This document shows positions 9,256-17,953 of a stretch of 64,000 nt of DNA, piece after piece. Made by a program: the position numbers and the translations under genes. Every line of letters starts with the position of its first letter. Position 1 is the stretch's first letter. The stretch lies in contig NZ_CP010310.2 of the NCBI RefSeq assembly GCF_000815105.2, positions 4,960,001 to 5,024,000 of the forward strand, given 5' to 3'. The notes beneath the pieces are model-generated. The model saw nothing but the letters and a program-made list of their open reading frames with translations. It made no database searches and was not told the origin of the DNA. The stretch comes from Pandoraea pulmonicola. Its GTDB lineage: Bacteria > Pseudomonadota > Gammaproteobacteria > Burkholderiales > Burkholderiaceae.

Positions 9256-10209
9256 TCAGGATTCGCCGTCGCCCCACGCGGGGGCGGTCATGGCGGCGGC
9301 CGGCGGAATGGCGATGTCCGGCCCCATGTTGAGGGCGAACTCGCTGGCGGTGCGCTGCGCGAGACGTGCGACGTTCTCGGCGAGCAGCGCCCCCGTGCGG
9401 AAAGAACCGACGAGCGGCAGGTTGGGGAAATTGGCATTCACGCGCAGCAGATGCAGGCTGTGCTCGCCAAGCTCGCGCTGAATGATGGCCGGCGGCAGAA
9501 TGGCCACGCCGAAGCCGTCGGCCACGAGCCGGATGATCGCCGCCACCGACGTCATGCAATTGACCCGCACGGGCCGCTCGGCGGCGACCGAGAACATGCG
9601 CTCGAGCGTCTTGTGCGGGCCGGAATGGCGTGAAAAGCTCACCAGCGGATAAGCGGCGAGATCGGCCACGTCCAGCGTCTCGCCTTCGAGATTGAGCTTC
9701 GGGCTCGCCACCCAGCGCATCGGGAATTCCGCGAGCATCAGGTTTTCGATCCCCGTGCCGTTCTGCATGTCCGTCTGCAACACGAGATCGAGCGAGCCGG
9801 CCTCCAACTGCTTGCACAGGTTGATGGTCGTTTCGCTGGTGACTTCGATTTCGAGTTGCGGGTATTCGCGATGGATGCGTGCAGCCAGATCGGGGAACCA
9901 GCTATGCACGATGGACTCGACCACACCGATCTTGAGCACCCCCGGGGGCATGTCCGGATCGCTCAGCTCGCGCTTCATCTCCTGACCGAGCGTCACGATT
10001 CGCTCCGCATACGCCAGCGCCTTCTGGCCAGCGGCCGTGAGCGTCACCTCGCGGGCGCTGCGATCGAACAGCCGCACGCCGAAGCTCTGCTCGAGCGAAG
10101 CGATCCGGCTGGACACCCCCGCCTGCGTGGTGTGCAGACGCTCGGCCGTCAACCGGAAATTCCGGAGCTTGGCGAGCCAGACGAAGGTTTCGAGAAAACG
10201 CAGATTCAT
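9256..10209 (-). CDS. LysR-family transcriptional regulator
   Basis: 317 residues starting MNLRFLETFVWLAKLRNFRL, a standard LysR N-terminus. The winged helix-turn-helix covers about residues 2-60 (AERLHTTQAGVSSRIASLEQ), followed by a linker helix and a periplasmic-binding-protein-like effector domain (about 90-300). It is upstream of and co-oriented with the barrel protein and MHS transporter genes (245-base gap), so it may regulate them; LysR genes are more often divergent from their targets, so this is inference. On the other side it is divergent from the small genes at 10493-11108. Confidence 0.87.
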   Translation of the reverse strand: MNLRFLETFVWLAKLRNFRLTAERLHTTQAGVSSRIASLEQSFGVRLFDRSAREVTLTAAGQKALAYAERIVTLGQEMKRELSDPDMPPGVLKIGVVESIVHSWFPDLAARIHREYPQLEIEVTSETTINLCKQLEAGSLDLVLQTDMQNGTGIENLMLAEFPMRWVASPKLNLEGETLDVADLAAYPLVSFSRHSGPHKTLERMFSVAAERPVRVNCMTSVAAIIRLVADGFGVAILPPAIIQRELGEHSLHLLRVNANFPNLPLVGSFRTGALLAENVARLAQRTASEFALNMGPDIAIPPAAAMTAPAWGDGES

Positions 10210-10420
10210 ACGGGATAACGGCAAAAAGACCCGGGAAATTGCCCATTTTAGCGGCAACACACTAGGGCCAACCAGACGCACGGAACGTAGCGCCGCGGGA
10301 CGATGCTGTTACGTCCCGACGTTCCTCTCATGTTTCGTTTTCGTAACGTTTTCCGATGACGCGCCGACGTCAGCCGTCATCAACTCCTTACAAATCAAGC
10401 GGTTAGTCGACTTGGGAGGC

Positions 10421-10437
10421 CTGGCGCGGGATTTGCA
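10421..10437 (+). promoter_or_regulatory. Candidate sigma-54 (RpoN) promoter
   Basis: CTGGCGCGGGATTTGCA matches the -24/-12 consensus YTGGCACGrNNNTTGCW with one mismatch (G for A). The essential GG and GC dinucleotides are exactly ten bases apart. Transcription would start near 10448, about 45 bases before the ATG of the 70-residue gene at 10493, whose ribosome binding site lies between. No bEBP activator gene is in the window. Confidence 0.55.
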
Positions 10438-10492
10438 TATGCCTGGATAACGGCCCTACCGAGGCCGGAGGGCCGAATCTCTGGAGACAGTC

Positions 10493-10705
10493 ATGGCAAC
10501 CGCCCATTTCCGCCGGCCGCATCCGACAGTGGAACTCGCGCGCTGCGTGTTCCGGCAGCATTACATTCGTATCATGCAGGCCGACCAGCCTGGCAACTAT
10601 GCGGTGCTCGTTGACATATGGCCAATGGACGGCCGGACGTTCTCCAGCATCGATCAGGCCAAGCATGCGGCGATGCTATTCATCCGCGACATGGAAAACG
10701 ACTGA
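10493..10705 (+). CDS. Small hypothetical protein (70 aa)
   Basis: A 70-residue protein with a good ribosome binding site (CTGGAG, seven bases before ATG), downstream of a candidate sigma-54 promoter. It is mixed alpha/beta with no signal peptide or membrane segment; the C-terminal part (SIDQAKHAAMLFIRDMEND) looks like an amphipathic helix. I do not recognise the family. The combination of promoter, Shine-Dalgarno and non-arginine-rich composition makes it more likely real than a shadow. The gene at 10776 follows on the same strand. Confidence 0.6.
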   Translation: MATAHFRRPHPTVELARCVFRQHYIRIMQADQPGNYAVLVDIWPMDGRTFSSIDQAKHAAMLFIRDMEND

Positions 10706-10775
10706 GTCCACTTCGGTGATATGCCCGCGCCAGCGGCGCTGGCGCGCAGCGCGCCCCGCCTCGACACGAGACCCG

Positions 10776-11108
10776 ATGAAATACCATCACACACACTACA
10801 ACGCCCGGGCCGCCATGCCACGTGCCGCCGCCCGCCAGGAAGTCGTGCTCGACCCGTCGAATGACCCATACGCGCGAGTCGCGGTCGAAGCCTACGCAGA
10901 GGCTTGCGCCCACGAGCAACCCTGGCTCGCAGAAGCGTTGCAGCGCCAATACCAGTTGGCGGGAGGAACGCCGTCGAGCGCCGCCGCGCTCTGGCGCGCG
11001 TTTCATGCTGCGCAACGTCAGGCCCGCGAGAGCGATTCGTATGACGAAGCGGCATGGACACACGTCGCGCTGCATCTGTGCGGGGTGCTGGGGGCGATGA
11101 ATTTGTGA
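10776..11108 (+). CDS. Hypothetical protein (110 aa)
   Basis: A 110-residue protein, mostly helical, starting MKYHHTHYNARAAMPRAAAR. The central part (YARVAVEAYAEACAHEQPWL) and the C-terminal part suggest a helical bundle. There is no signal peptide or membrane segment and no recognised family. It lies 70 bases after the 70-residue gene and could share its sigma-54 transcript. The ribosome binding site is weak (ACGAG), so the exact start is uncertain. Confidence 0.5.
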   Translation: MKYHHTHYNARAAMPRAAARQEVVLDPSNDPYARVAVEAYAEACAHEQPWLAEALQRQYQLAGGTPSSAAALWRAFHAAQRQARESDSYDEAAWTHVALHLCGVLGAMNL

Positions 11109-11221
11109 GCGTCGGCCCGCCTTGCAAACGGCGACGTTGTTGAAGATTCATAAAAACGCGGTGTCGAGGGCATTTCTGGCATACTTCGTGCAAAGCAAAT
11201 CACGAAGTCCGCAAGTTGCCA

Positions 11222-12526
11222 ATGAGCAAGTTCCCCGCGCCGGTTCGCTGTGCCAGCCGACACCTCCTAGCCAAGATTTTCGGCATTCTGATCCTGTTAT
11301 TTCCCGCCGCCGCGCTCGTTGTGCCCCGCGGAGGAAACACGGTGATGTTCCTCATCGTGGCGTTGGGAGCTGCGGTACCGCTGGCGGATCGCAAGCAGGG
11401 TGAGATTCGGGCGCATATCAAAGCTGACGTTGGTGTCCGCGTGTTCGTCGTGTCGCTGGCCCTGCCCTTTTTCGGCGTCCTGCTGACCGAGGCGCTCCAC
11501 GGAAAAATTATCTCGAACACGCTGGACTCCCCGGTTCGTTTCCTGCTCGCCGTCATCGTATTTTTCGGATTGCAGCGACTTGTCGACGCCGTGCCGAAAT
11601 GGGCCGACCTCACCTTCGCCGCGGGCGCCATCAGCGCGGCGGCCATGGCGCTGTATTCGACGGCGGACCTTCTCGCACCGCGTGCCGGAAGCACATTTCT
11701 CAATCCAATCCACTTTGGCGACATCGCCCTGCTGCTCGGCATCCTTTCGGTGGTGTCGATTCATTGGCTGTCCCACGACAAGCCGTGGATCGTGGCACTC
11801 AAGATCATTGGCGGTGTGGCCGGTTGCTATGCCTCGGTGGCAAGCCAGTCCCGAGGGGGATGGATCGCGTTACCGTGTCTGCTCGTCGTCTGGTTGTTAT
11901 GGCCCAGACATCCGGTCAGCGTGGCTCGCCGGGTCACGATAACGATCGTTGCCGTCGTCCTGCTCGCGAGCACTTTCGCATCGCAAACGGTTCGCGAACG
12001 GTTCGCATCCGTTCAGACCGACCTCACCAGCCTGTCAGCCGGGCAGCCGGACACATCCACCGGCATCCGGCTCGAGCTATGGAAAGCGGCCGGTCAGCTC
12101 ATCGCGGAGCATCCGGTACTTGGGCTGGGCGCTCATGGCTACCGGCTCGCCATGCCGACCATGGCCAAAGAGGGCGTACTCACACCGACCGCCGCCGAGT
12201 ACGGTATGGGCGAAGTCCACAATCAAGTGCTGGCGTATTTCGTCGACTACGGACTGCTCGGCTTGCTGGCCATTCTCGGCGTCTATATCGGCCCTGCCTG
12301 TTTCTTCATCCGCGCGGCCAGGCTCAGCCATAGCCCGCGGGCACACCGAGCGGCCCTCATGGGACTGATGACGGCCGTCGCCTTTGCCGTTTTCGGACTG
12401 ACCGTCGAGACGTTCAACCTGAAGGTGACGGTGGCCTTCTACGCGACGATGCTGTCATTATTTGCGGCATTCGCCAACACCACCGAACCGGCCCCTTCGC
12501 GCCAAGGCCAGAACAAAGCATGCTGA
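11222..12526 (+). CDS. O-antigen ligase family protein (WaaL/RfaL-like)
   Basis: 434 residues with about 10-12 hydrophobic segments. The Wzy_C/O-antigen ligase signature is visible: SQSRGGWIALPCLLVVWLLW, then a large periplasmic loop with RLELWKAAGQLIAEHPVLGLG and the conserved histidine in GEVHNQVLAYFVDYGLLGLL. These inner-membrane enzymes join undecaprenyl-linked O-antigen to lipid A-core. A polymerase (Wzy) or glycan-protein ligase is also possible, because the superfamily is hard to split by sequence. The start could be TTG at 11216 or ATG at 11222. The stop overlaps the downstream glycosyltransferase by seven bases, indicating one operon for LPS core/O-antigen completion. Confidence 0.8.
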   Translation: MSKFPAPVRCASRHLLAKIFGILILLFPAAALVVPRGGNTVMFLIVALGAAVPLADRKQGEIRAHIKADVGVRVFVVSLALPFFGVLLTEALHGKIISNTLDSPVRFLLAVIVFFGLQRLVDAVPKWADLTFAAGAISAAAMALYSTADLLAPRAGSTFLNPIHFGDIALLLGILSVVSIHWLSHDKPWIVALKIIGGVAGCYASVASQSRGGWIALPCLLVVWLLWPRHPVSVARRVTITIVAVVLLASTFASQTVRERFASVQTDLTSLSAGQPDTSTGIRLELWKAAGQLIAEHPVLGLGAHGYRLAMPTMAKEGVLTPTAAEYGMGEVHNQVLAYFVDYGLLGLLAILGVYIGPACFFIRAARLSHSPRAHRAALMGLMTAVAFAVFGLTVETFNLKVTVAFYATMLSLFAAFANTTEPAPSRQGQNKAC

Positions 12527-13413
12527 GCATCCTGATCCCTACCTGGAACAACCTGCCGTTCCTCAAGCTGTGCATCGATAGCGTTCGCCGTCATTCAGGC
12601 GAAGCGCACGAGATCCTCGTCCATGTGAACGACGGCAGCGACGGCACACTCGACTGGGTGCGCGAGCAGGGTCTGCGTCATACGCACAGCATGGGCAACG
12701 TCGGTGTATGCCTGGCGCTGAACCAGCTCGCACCGCTCGCGTCGCACGATCAGTTGCTGTTCCTGAACGACGACATGTTCGTCACGCCCGGCTGGGACAC
12801 CGCACTCACCGACGCCGCCCGCGCGCTCGACACCCCCGTGTACTACCTGTCCTCGGTGATGATCGAGCCGAACGCCGGCGTCAGCAAACAGGTGGTTTCG
12901 AAGGACTTCGGCACGACAACGGACACGTTCGACGAAGCGGGACTGCTCGCCTTCGCCGCATCGCTCGGTCGCGGCGACGTGAATGGCGTGCCGACGCAGC
13001 CCACGCTGGTGAGCCGCAGTCTGTGGCATCTGGTCGGGGGGTACAGCATCGAATTCGGCCCGGGGATGAGCAGCGACGACGACTTCCTCATGAAGCTGTG
13101 GCTGGTCGGCTGTCGCACCTTCCGGATCGTCGGCAAGAGCGTGGTGTACCACTTCGGCTGCCGTTCCACCGGCCGTGTCGTGAAGAATCGCGGTAGCCGT
13201 GAGTTTCTGATGAAGTGGGGAATGACGCAGGCCGAGTTCAAGCGCGATTACCTCGACCTGGCCGGCACGCCGGCAGGCAGTACGCTGCCCAATGTCCCGC
13301 AGCCCAGCGGCAAGAGCCGCATCAAGCGCGCGCTGCACGGCAGCAAGCCCTACCCGCTCGAAGACCTCGCCCGCTGGGATGCCAACGTACCGAGCCATCT
13401 CCAGTTGGACTGA
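12520..13413 (+). CDS. Family 2 glycosyltransferase
   Basis: 297 residues with a GT-A fold: N-terminal nucleotide-sugar-binding strand (MLSILIPTWNNLPFLKLCID), the VNDGSDGTLDW motif and a metal-binding acidic motif (LFLNDDMFV). The C-terminal region (about 160-240) includes the acceptor-side FGPGMSSDDDFLMKLW. It overlaps the O-antigen ligase stop by seven bases, so it is co-translated and probably adds a sugar to the LPS core or O-unit. No membrane anchor is seen. A hairpin terminator follows at 13438. Confidence 0.82.
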   Translation: MLSILIPTWNNLPFLKLCIDSVRRHSGEAHEILVHVNDGSDGTLDWVREQGLRHTHSMGNVGVCLALNQLAPLASHDQLLFLNDDMFVTPGWDTALTDAARALDTPVYYLSSVMIEPNAGVSKQVVSKDFGTTTDTFDEAGLLAFAASLGRGDVNGVPTQPTLVSRSLWHLVGGYSIEFGPGMSSDDDFLMKLWLVGCRTFRIVGKSVVYHFGCRSTGRVVKNRGSREFLMKWGMTQAEFKRDYLDLAGTPAGSTLPNVPQPSGKSRIKRALHGSKPYPLEDLARWDANVPSHLQLD

Positions 13414-13437
13414 CCCCCGACAACCATACCTGTGCAC

Positions 13438-13470
13438 CGGCTGACGAACGTCAGCCGTCCCTTTCCCTTC
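13438..13470 (+). terminator. Rho-independent terminator candidate after the glycosyltransferase
   Basis: CGGCTGACG and CGTCAGCCG form a perfect nine-base inverted repeat (13438-13457), followed by a pyrimidine-rich TCCCTTTCCC tract. It lies 25 bases after the glycosyltransferase stop. Confidence 0.55.
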
Positions 13471-13514
13471 CTTTTCCTTTTCCCGCGACCTCGCACCGGA
13501 CAACGACAGCGACG

Positions 13515-13685
13515 TCAATGGCGCGGGTGACGAATCCGGCTCCAGGCGTGCTCCAGACGCTGCACCGCACGATGATCGGGGTGTCGCGTCCACCACTGGC
13601 CGATTTCCCAGGCCATGCCGGCCAGCAGGGCGATCAGGATAAGCGCGCCGACCGTGTACCAGATTTCACCGAATGAGGTTGCCAT
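13515..13685 (-). CDS. Small single-pass membrane protein (56 aa)
   Basis: A 56-residue protein starting MATSFGEIWYTVGALILIAL with one membrane segment (about residues 9-28) and a short basic, histidine-rich tail ending RIRHPRH. The upstream sequence has GGAGGCCAAC before the ATG at 13685. A longer frame back to 13709 is possible. No family is recognised. It is convergent with the glycosyltransferase and downstream of the YeiH-type gene, from which a hairpin at 13706-13732 separates it. Confidence 0.5.
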   Translation of the reverse strand: MATSFGEIWYTVGALILIALLAGMAWEIGQWWTRHPDHRAVQRLEHAWSRIRHPRH

Positions 13686-13705
13686 GTTGGCCTCCCGAAA
13701 ACGCT

Positions 13706-13732
13706 TCACGGACGACCATTGGCCGTCCGTGA
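13706..13732 (-). terminator. Hairpin terminator candidate downstream of the YeiH-type gene
   Basis: TCACGGACG and CGTCCGTGA form a nine-base stem with an eight-to-nine-base loop, followed on the minus strand by AGCGTTTTC. The position fits termination of the gene at 13790-14842. It also lies just upstream of the small membrane-protein gene. Confidence 0.5.
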
Positions 13733-13789
13733 TTGCATTCTAGGCGAGGCCGCCCGGCTTGCCCGCCGGGTCTACCCTTGAGGCAGGGT

Positions 13790-14842
13790 TCAGAGCTGTC
13801 CCATCATCAATTGCACCGCGAGGCTGCTCACCGACACGGCGGCCCACACCCCCAGGCCCAGCAGGATCGGACGCACGCCCGTCGACGCCATGCGACGCAG
13901 GTTCGACGACAGGCCGATGGCCGTCAACGCAACGATGATCAGGAACTCGGCGGCGTCGTGAATCCAGGGCTGCAACTCGGCCGGCACGAACCCGGCGGTA
14001 CGCACGCCCGAGGCGATGAGGAAGCCGAGAATGAACCACGGGAAGATTCGGGCGAGGCTGAAGTTGCCGGCGCCGGCGCGCTTGGCACGGTAGGCGACGA
14101 TGGCGGCCAGCGTCAGGCAGATGGGGATGATCAGCGTGGCGCGGGTGAGTTTCACGATGGTCGCATAGTCGCCCGCGGCCTTGCTGTAGCTGTAGCCTGC
14201 GGCGACGACCGACGACGTGTCGTTGATGGCCGTTCCTGCCCACATGCCGAAGCCGAGATCCGACAGGTTCAGCATATGGCCGAGCATCGGGAACAGCAGC
14301 ACGGCCGCAATGTTGAACAGGAAGATGGTCGAGATAGCGAACGCGGTTTCGTGGTCGTCCGGCTTCACGATCGGCGTGACCGCCGCGATGGCCGACCCGC
14401 CGCAAATGGCCGTTCCCACGCCGATAAGCAACTTGAGCTTGTCGCCTACGCCCAGCAGACGACCCAACCCCCACGCCGACAGGCCGGCCGCGGTGATGGT
14501 GACGGCCGTCACGGCCAGCGACTCCAGGCCGGTGTGCGCCACCTGCGACAGACTCAGGCCGAAACCGAGCGCGATGATCGACCACTGCAGCACGTACTTC
14601 GAGGCGAACTTGATGCCGGCCTCGTAGCGGGCGCCGGGCGAGAAGACGTTGCGCACGAGAATGCCGAGCAGGATGCCGAACACCGGACCGCCGACGATCG
14701 GCATCTCACGACCGAGCAACAGCGCCACGAACGCGATCGCGGTCGAAAGAAGCAGACCGGCCCACGGGTTGTGCTGATCCGGCACCAGCGTATCGGGCCG
14801 GCTGGCCGCAGCGTGGCGAGTGGTGTGGGTTTTTGTTGTCAT
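13790..14842 (-). CDS. YeiH/UPF0324 family putative sulfate exporter
   Basis: 350 residues with about 10 membrane helices. The family (Cons_hypoth698, YeiH/YadS-like) is recognisable from GPVFGILLGILVRN, GVGTAICGGSAIAAVTPIVK and GMWAGTAINDTSSVVAAGY. Members are annotated as putative sulfate or anion exporters, and the function is poorly tested. ATG at 14842 follows GGAG by eight bases; a GTG three codons upstream is less likely. An imperfect 25-base inverted repeat (14916-14940) upstream is a candidate operator. No dedicated LysR gene is adjacent, unlike the usual yeiE-yeiH arrangement. Confidence 0.85.
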   Translation of the reverse strand: MTTKTHTTRHAAASRPDTLVPDQHNPWAGLLLSTAIAFVALLLGREMPIVGGPVFGILLGILVRNVFSPGARYEAGIKFASKYVLQWSIIALGFGLSLSQVAHTGLESLAVTAVTITAAGLSAWGLGRLLGVGDKLKLLIGVGTAICGGSAIAAVTPIVKPDDHETAFAISTIFLFNIAAVLLFPMLGHMLNLSDLGFGMWAGTAINDTSSVVAAGYSYSKAAGDYATIVKLTRATLIIPICLTLAAIVAYRAKRAGAGNFSLARIFPWFILGFLIASGVRTAGFVPAELQPWIHDAAEFLIIVALTAIGLSSNLRRMASTGVRPILLGLGVWAAVSVSSLAVQLMMGQL

Positions 14843-14915
14843 GGCAGGCACTCCGATGGAATGACTGCAAGTCTAAAAACTCCGCTTCAATAATAAAAAT
14901 CGTTATATCAAATAC

Positions 14916-14940
14916 AAATCATCCGAAAATCCGATGATTT
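14916..14940. promoter_or_regulatory. Imperfect inverted repeat upstream of the YeiH-type gene
   Basis: AAATCATCCG and CCGATGATTT form a nine-of-ten inverted repeat around an AT-rich centre, within an AT-rich stretch (14878-14945) that probably holds the promoter. It is candidate operator DNA. The binding protein is unknown. Confidence 0.35.
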
Positions 14941-15098
14941 GGCGAGAGGTATGAGCGACCTCGATAACCCACTGAATTCACTACACTTTTGGGGACAGGA
15001 AGTGAGGCCTTGATGACGCTCGCCAAGCGTATGGCACCGCTACACTGTGCGAAGTCCGCAAAAGAGACTCCCAGAGCTCACTTCAGGAGACCGCCTCC

Positions 15099-15761
15099 AT
15101 GTCGCAAGTTGTCGGCACCGCGCCCTCGCGCGCGCAGTGGTATTTCGATTTCGCCTCCCCGTTCTCGTATCTCCAGTTCGAGCGGTTCGACACGCTGCCG
15201 CCCGAACTCGACGTCGAACTCAAACCGATCGTGCTCGGTGCGATCCTCGTGCATCTGCAAACGCAAGGGCCGGCGGAGACGCCGCGCAAACGCATCTTCA
15301 CGTACCGCATGGCGCAGTTTCGTGCCGAGCAGGACGGCATTGCCTACCGCATGCCGCCCGTGCATCCGTTTCATCCGATCCGTGTGCTGCGTCTGGCCGT
15401 GGCACTCGGCGCCACACGCGACGTCGTACGTGCGATCTTCCGCTTCATCTGGGCCGAGGGGCGCGACGTCACCGACGCGGGCGAATGGCAGGTGCTGAGC
15501 GAGCGTCTTGGCTTGTCCGGCGGCGAAGCCCTCGCCCGGGCGGAAGCGCCGGAGGTGAAGGCCGCGCTACGCGAGAACACCGAAAGCGCGATCGCGTCGG
15601 GCGTGTTCGGCGTGCCGACGTTCGCTCATGACGGCCAGTTGTATTGGGGTGACGATGCGACAGCGCTGTTCCGGCATTGCCTTGCGCATCCCGAATGGCT
15701 GCACTCGCCAGAGGTGGCGCGTCTTGAACAGGTGACGGTCGGCGTGCGACGGGAGCGTTGA
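15099..15761 (+). CDS. DsbA-family 2-hydroxychromene-2-carboxylate isomerase-like protein
   Basis: 220 residues of the thioredoxin-fold HCCA isomerase/kappa-GST family. The N-terminus WYFDFASPFSYL holds the active-site SPFSY where DsbA has CxxC; a helical insertion follows, and the C-terminal GVFGVPTFAHDGQLYWGDD is the cis-Pro loop plus last strand. Characterised relatives isomerise 2-hydroxychromene-2-carboxylate in naphthalene breakdown or use glutathione as cofactor. No aromatic-degradation genes are adjacent, so the substrate here is unknown. The ATG has a good ribosome binding site (CAGGAGACC). Confidence 0.82.
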   Translation: MSQVVGTAPSRAQWYFDFASPFSYLQFERFDTLPPELDVELKPIVLGAILVHLQTQGPAETPRKRIFTYRMAQFRAEQDGIAYRMPPVHPFHPIRVLRLAVALGATRDVVRAIFRFIWAEGRDVTDAGEWQVLSERLGLSGGEALARAEAPEVKAALRENTESAIASGVFGVPTFAHDGQLYWGDDATALFRHCLAHPEWLHSPEVARLEQVTVGVRRER

Positions 15762-15822
15762 AGCCCCGCCCGCTTACCGACTCGCGGCACTCCCATCGCC
15801 GTTGCGCCGTCACGCGCGACGG

Positions 15823-17127
15823 CTACTTCACGCCGCCGAGCACGAGCGCCAGAGGTACGGCGTCCGCCATCGCGGCATAACCGGCGTCGCTCGGGTGCGT
15901 GCCGTCGCCGCTGTCGAAGCGCGGCAACATGCGTGTGGGCTGAGCGGGATCGCGCAGGGCCGCATCGAAGTCGATCACGCCATCGAATGCGCCACCGGTG
16001 CGCACCCACTGGTTGACCGCCTCACGCACGGCTTCGCGCTCGGGCGGCAGTTTGCCCGGCGGGATGGTCGTTCCCAGAATCCGGACGTTGCGGGCGCGCG
16101 CCGCCGCGATCAGCGACTGGTACCCCCCGATCATCTCCTGCGCGTTCACGATCACGTGCGGCACGTCGCAGTCGAGTCCCGCATGCGGCGGCACGTAGCC
16201 GAAATTGATGTCGTTGATGCCGATCTGTACGACCACCGTGCGTACGCCGGGCTGCTCCAGCGCATCGCGGCGAAAGCGCGCCACCAACCGCTCGCCGTAA
16301 CAGGCCGAATCGTGCAACAGACGATTGCCGCTGATGCCGAGATTGAGCACCGCGACATCGCGACGCCCCGCGCCCTCGATACGCCTCGCCAGCACGTCCG
16401 GCCAGCGGCGGTTCGCGTTGAGCGTGCTGCGCATGCCGTCGGTGATCGAGTCGCCGATCGCGACGACGGCTTGTGCCGGCATGTCCGGCACCACGCTCAC
16501 GCCCGCGAGCCATAGCGTGTTCGTAAAGCGGGTGGGAAATACCGACGCCTTCGCATCGTCGACGAAGTCGCCGGCACCGCTCAGGAACGCGGTCTGCTGC
16601 GCGATCTTGTGCCACGTTGTCGGCGTGCGCGCTTCCCGGGTAAAGAGGCTGATGGCCAGCGGCGCGCCGGCGCGCACGGCGAACGGCACCGGATCGCTCT
16701 CCAGCGACGCCCCGGGCGCGATCCTGGCGACCGGCTGCCCACTGAAGGTGAGCGCGCGCGCCGTCGTCGCATCGATGGCGGCGCCGCGCAAGGACGCCGC
16801 CACGCTTGCGCGTTCGATGACCAGCGGCTGAGTGCCGTACGCGTTGCTCAGGCGCACGCGCGTTTCATTGCCCGAGAGCGTCGGGTAGACGATCTGGCGC
16901 ACCGTCCGCCCGCCCACGGCCGGCGCCCGATTGAACGACGGGGCTGCCGGGTGCTGCGCCACGGCTTGCGGCGCGGTAGCCCAGACGCCCACGCGCGCGT
17001 TCTGGGCGAACGCCCCCGGGGCCGTGCCCGCCACCGCGGCCAACAGGGCGCAGGTCGGCGCCACGGACAAGACGCGGCGCACTCGCAACAGGCCGTCGGG
17101 GAGAAAGAAACGGTGAATCAGGGACAT
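15823..17127 (-). CDS. Secreted SGNH/GDSL-family esterase or lipase
   Basis: About 434 residues with an N-terminal signal peptide (hydrophobic VLSVAPTCALLAAVAGTAPG, probable cleavage after AFA). The first half is a beta-rich domain; the C-terminal SGNH hydrolase domain starts at AVVAIGDSITDGM (catalytic Ser in GDS), with the block III IGINDIN asparagine and the SGDGTHPSDAGYAAMA Asp-His pair. All four SGNH blocks are present, so it should be an active periplasmic or extracellular ester hydrolase. Starts at 17145 or 17127 are both possible; neither has a strong ribosome binding site. It is probably monocistronic. Confidence 0.83.
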   Translation of the reverse strand: MSLIHRFFLPDGLLRVRRVLSVAPTCALLAAVAGTAPGAFAQNARVGVWATAPQAVAQHPAAPSFNRAPAVGGRTVRQIVYPTLSGNETRVRLSNAYGTQPLVIERASVAASLRGAAIDATTARALTFSGQPVARIAPGASLESDPVPFAVRAGAPLAISLFTREARTPTTWHKIAQQTAFLSGAGDFVDDAKASVFPTRFTNTLWLAGVSVVPDMPAQAVVAIGDSITDGMRSTLNANRRWPDVLARRIEGAGRRDVAVLNLGISGNRLLHDSACYGERLVARFRRDALEQPGVRTVVVQIGINDINFGYVPPHAGLDCDVPHVIVNAQEMIGGYQSLIAAARARNVRILGTTIPPGKLPPEREAVREAVNQWVRTGGAFDGVIDFDAALRDPAQPTRMLPRFDSGDGTHPSDAGYAAMADAVPLALVLGGVK

Positions 17128-17296
17128 CGGGAACGTCGGAGGCATCGCGACAAGAACGGGCGGCTCCGCCGGAGGACTCCGGCGATAGCCGACATTGTGC
17201 CTGATCGCAGCCGTTGGCAAGCCCTGACCTGCCTTACCGTCGATAACGACCCTCCACGGATCATCTCCGGTCGCACGAGCGCGACGAGACGAAACT

Positions 17297-17788
17297 TCAA
17301 CGCGTCGAAATCACGATCGCCACGCGGCGATTCTGCGCCCGGCCGGCCGGCGTGCTGTTATCGGCCACAGGATTGCGCTTGCCCGCACCGACCGTCTTGA
17401 TCCCCGCACGCTGCATCCCCGCGTCGATCAGTGCCTCGGCCACGGCGTCGGCACGCCGCCCGGAGAGCTGTTCGTTGTAGGCGTCGCTACCAACCGAGTC
17501 CGTGTAACCGTACACGCGCACCTCGTTCAGGCCGACCTTCACCAGCGTCTGTCCGATACGGGCCACGGTCTGCCGCGCCCCGTCTTTCAGCACGAACTGG
17601 TCGGTGTCGAAGAGCACCGTATCGGCCATGCCGAATTCCCAGCCCTCGTCGGTCTGGACGAAGCCTTCGGCCTTGAGTGCCGCAATCTGCTCGGCGGTCA
17701 GGCCATGGACCGGAGTGGTCTGGCAGCCGGCCAGTGCGCCGATGCCGATCAGGCAGACGAGTGCGGCGAGACGGCGCGCGCGGGTCAT
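17297..17788 (-). CDS. yfiB: YfiB-like OmpA-domain outer-membrane lipoprotein
   Basis: 163 residues. A lipoprotein signal peptide (MTRARRLAALVCLIGIGALAGC) ends in the lipobox LAGC; a peptidoglycan-binding OmpA-like domain follows (about 60-160, with VYGYTDSVGSDAYNEQLSGRR and AGRAQNRRVAI). In Pseudomonas, YfiB relieves repression of the cyclase YfiN by sequestering YfiR in the periplasm. Here it follows yfiN by 165 bases on the same strand, with yfiR ahead of yfiN, reproducing the module. The frame is open upstream to a TTG at 17872, but the lipoprotein signal fits the ATG at 17788. Confidence 0.83.
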   Translation of the reverse strand: MTRARRLAALVCLIGIGALAGCQTTPVHGLTAEQIAALKAEGFVQTDEGWEFGMADTVLFDTDQFVLKDGARQTVARIGQTLVKVGLNEVRVYGYTDSVGSDAYNEQLSGRRADAVAEALIDAGMQRAGIKTVGAGKRNPVADNSTPAGRAQNRRVAIVISTR

Positions 17789-17953
17789 CAGGCTCGCGAG
17801 TCGATGAACGAGACGCGCAGCCCAGCCGATAAGCGCGCGGTACGAGCGGTGAGTGTCAACAACGAAGTCCAAGGTAAATCCCCATTGCGGTATGTAATCT
17901 GATCGTCATTTATGGTTATGGTGATGCCTGTGGCCTGGTTGCTGCGCGCAGCT

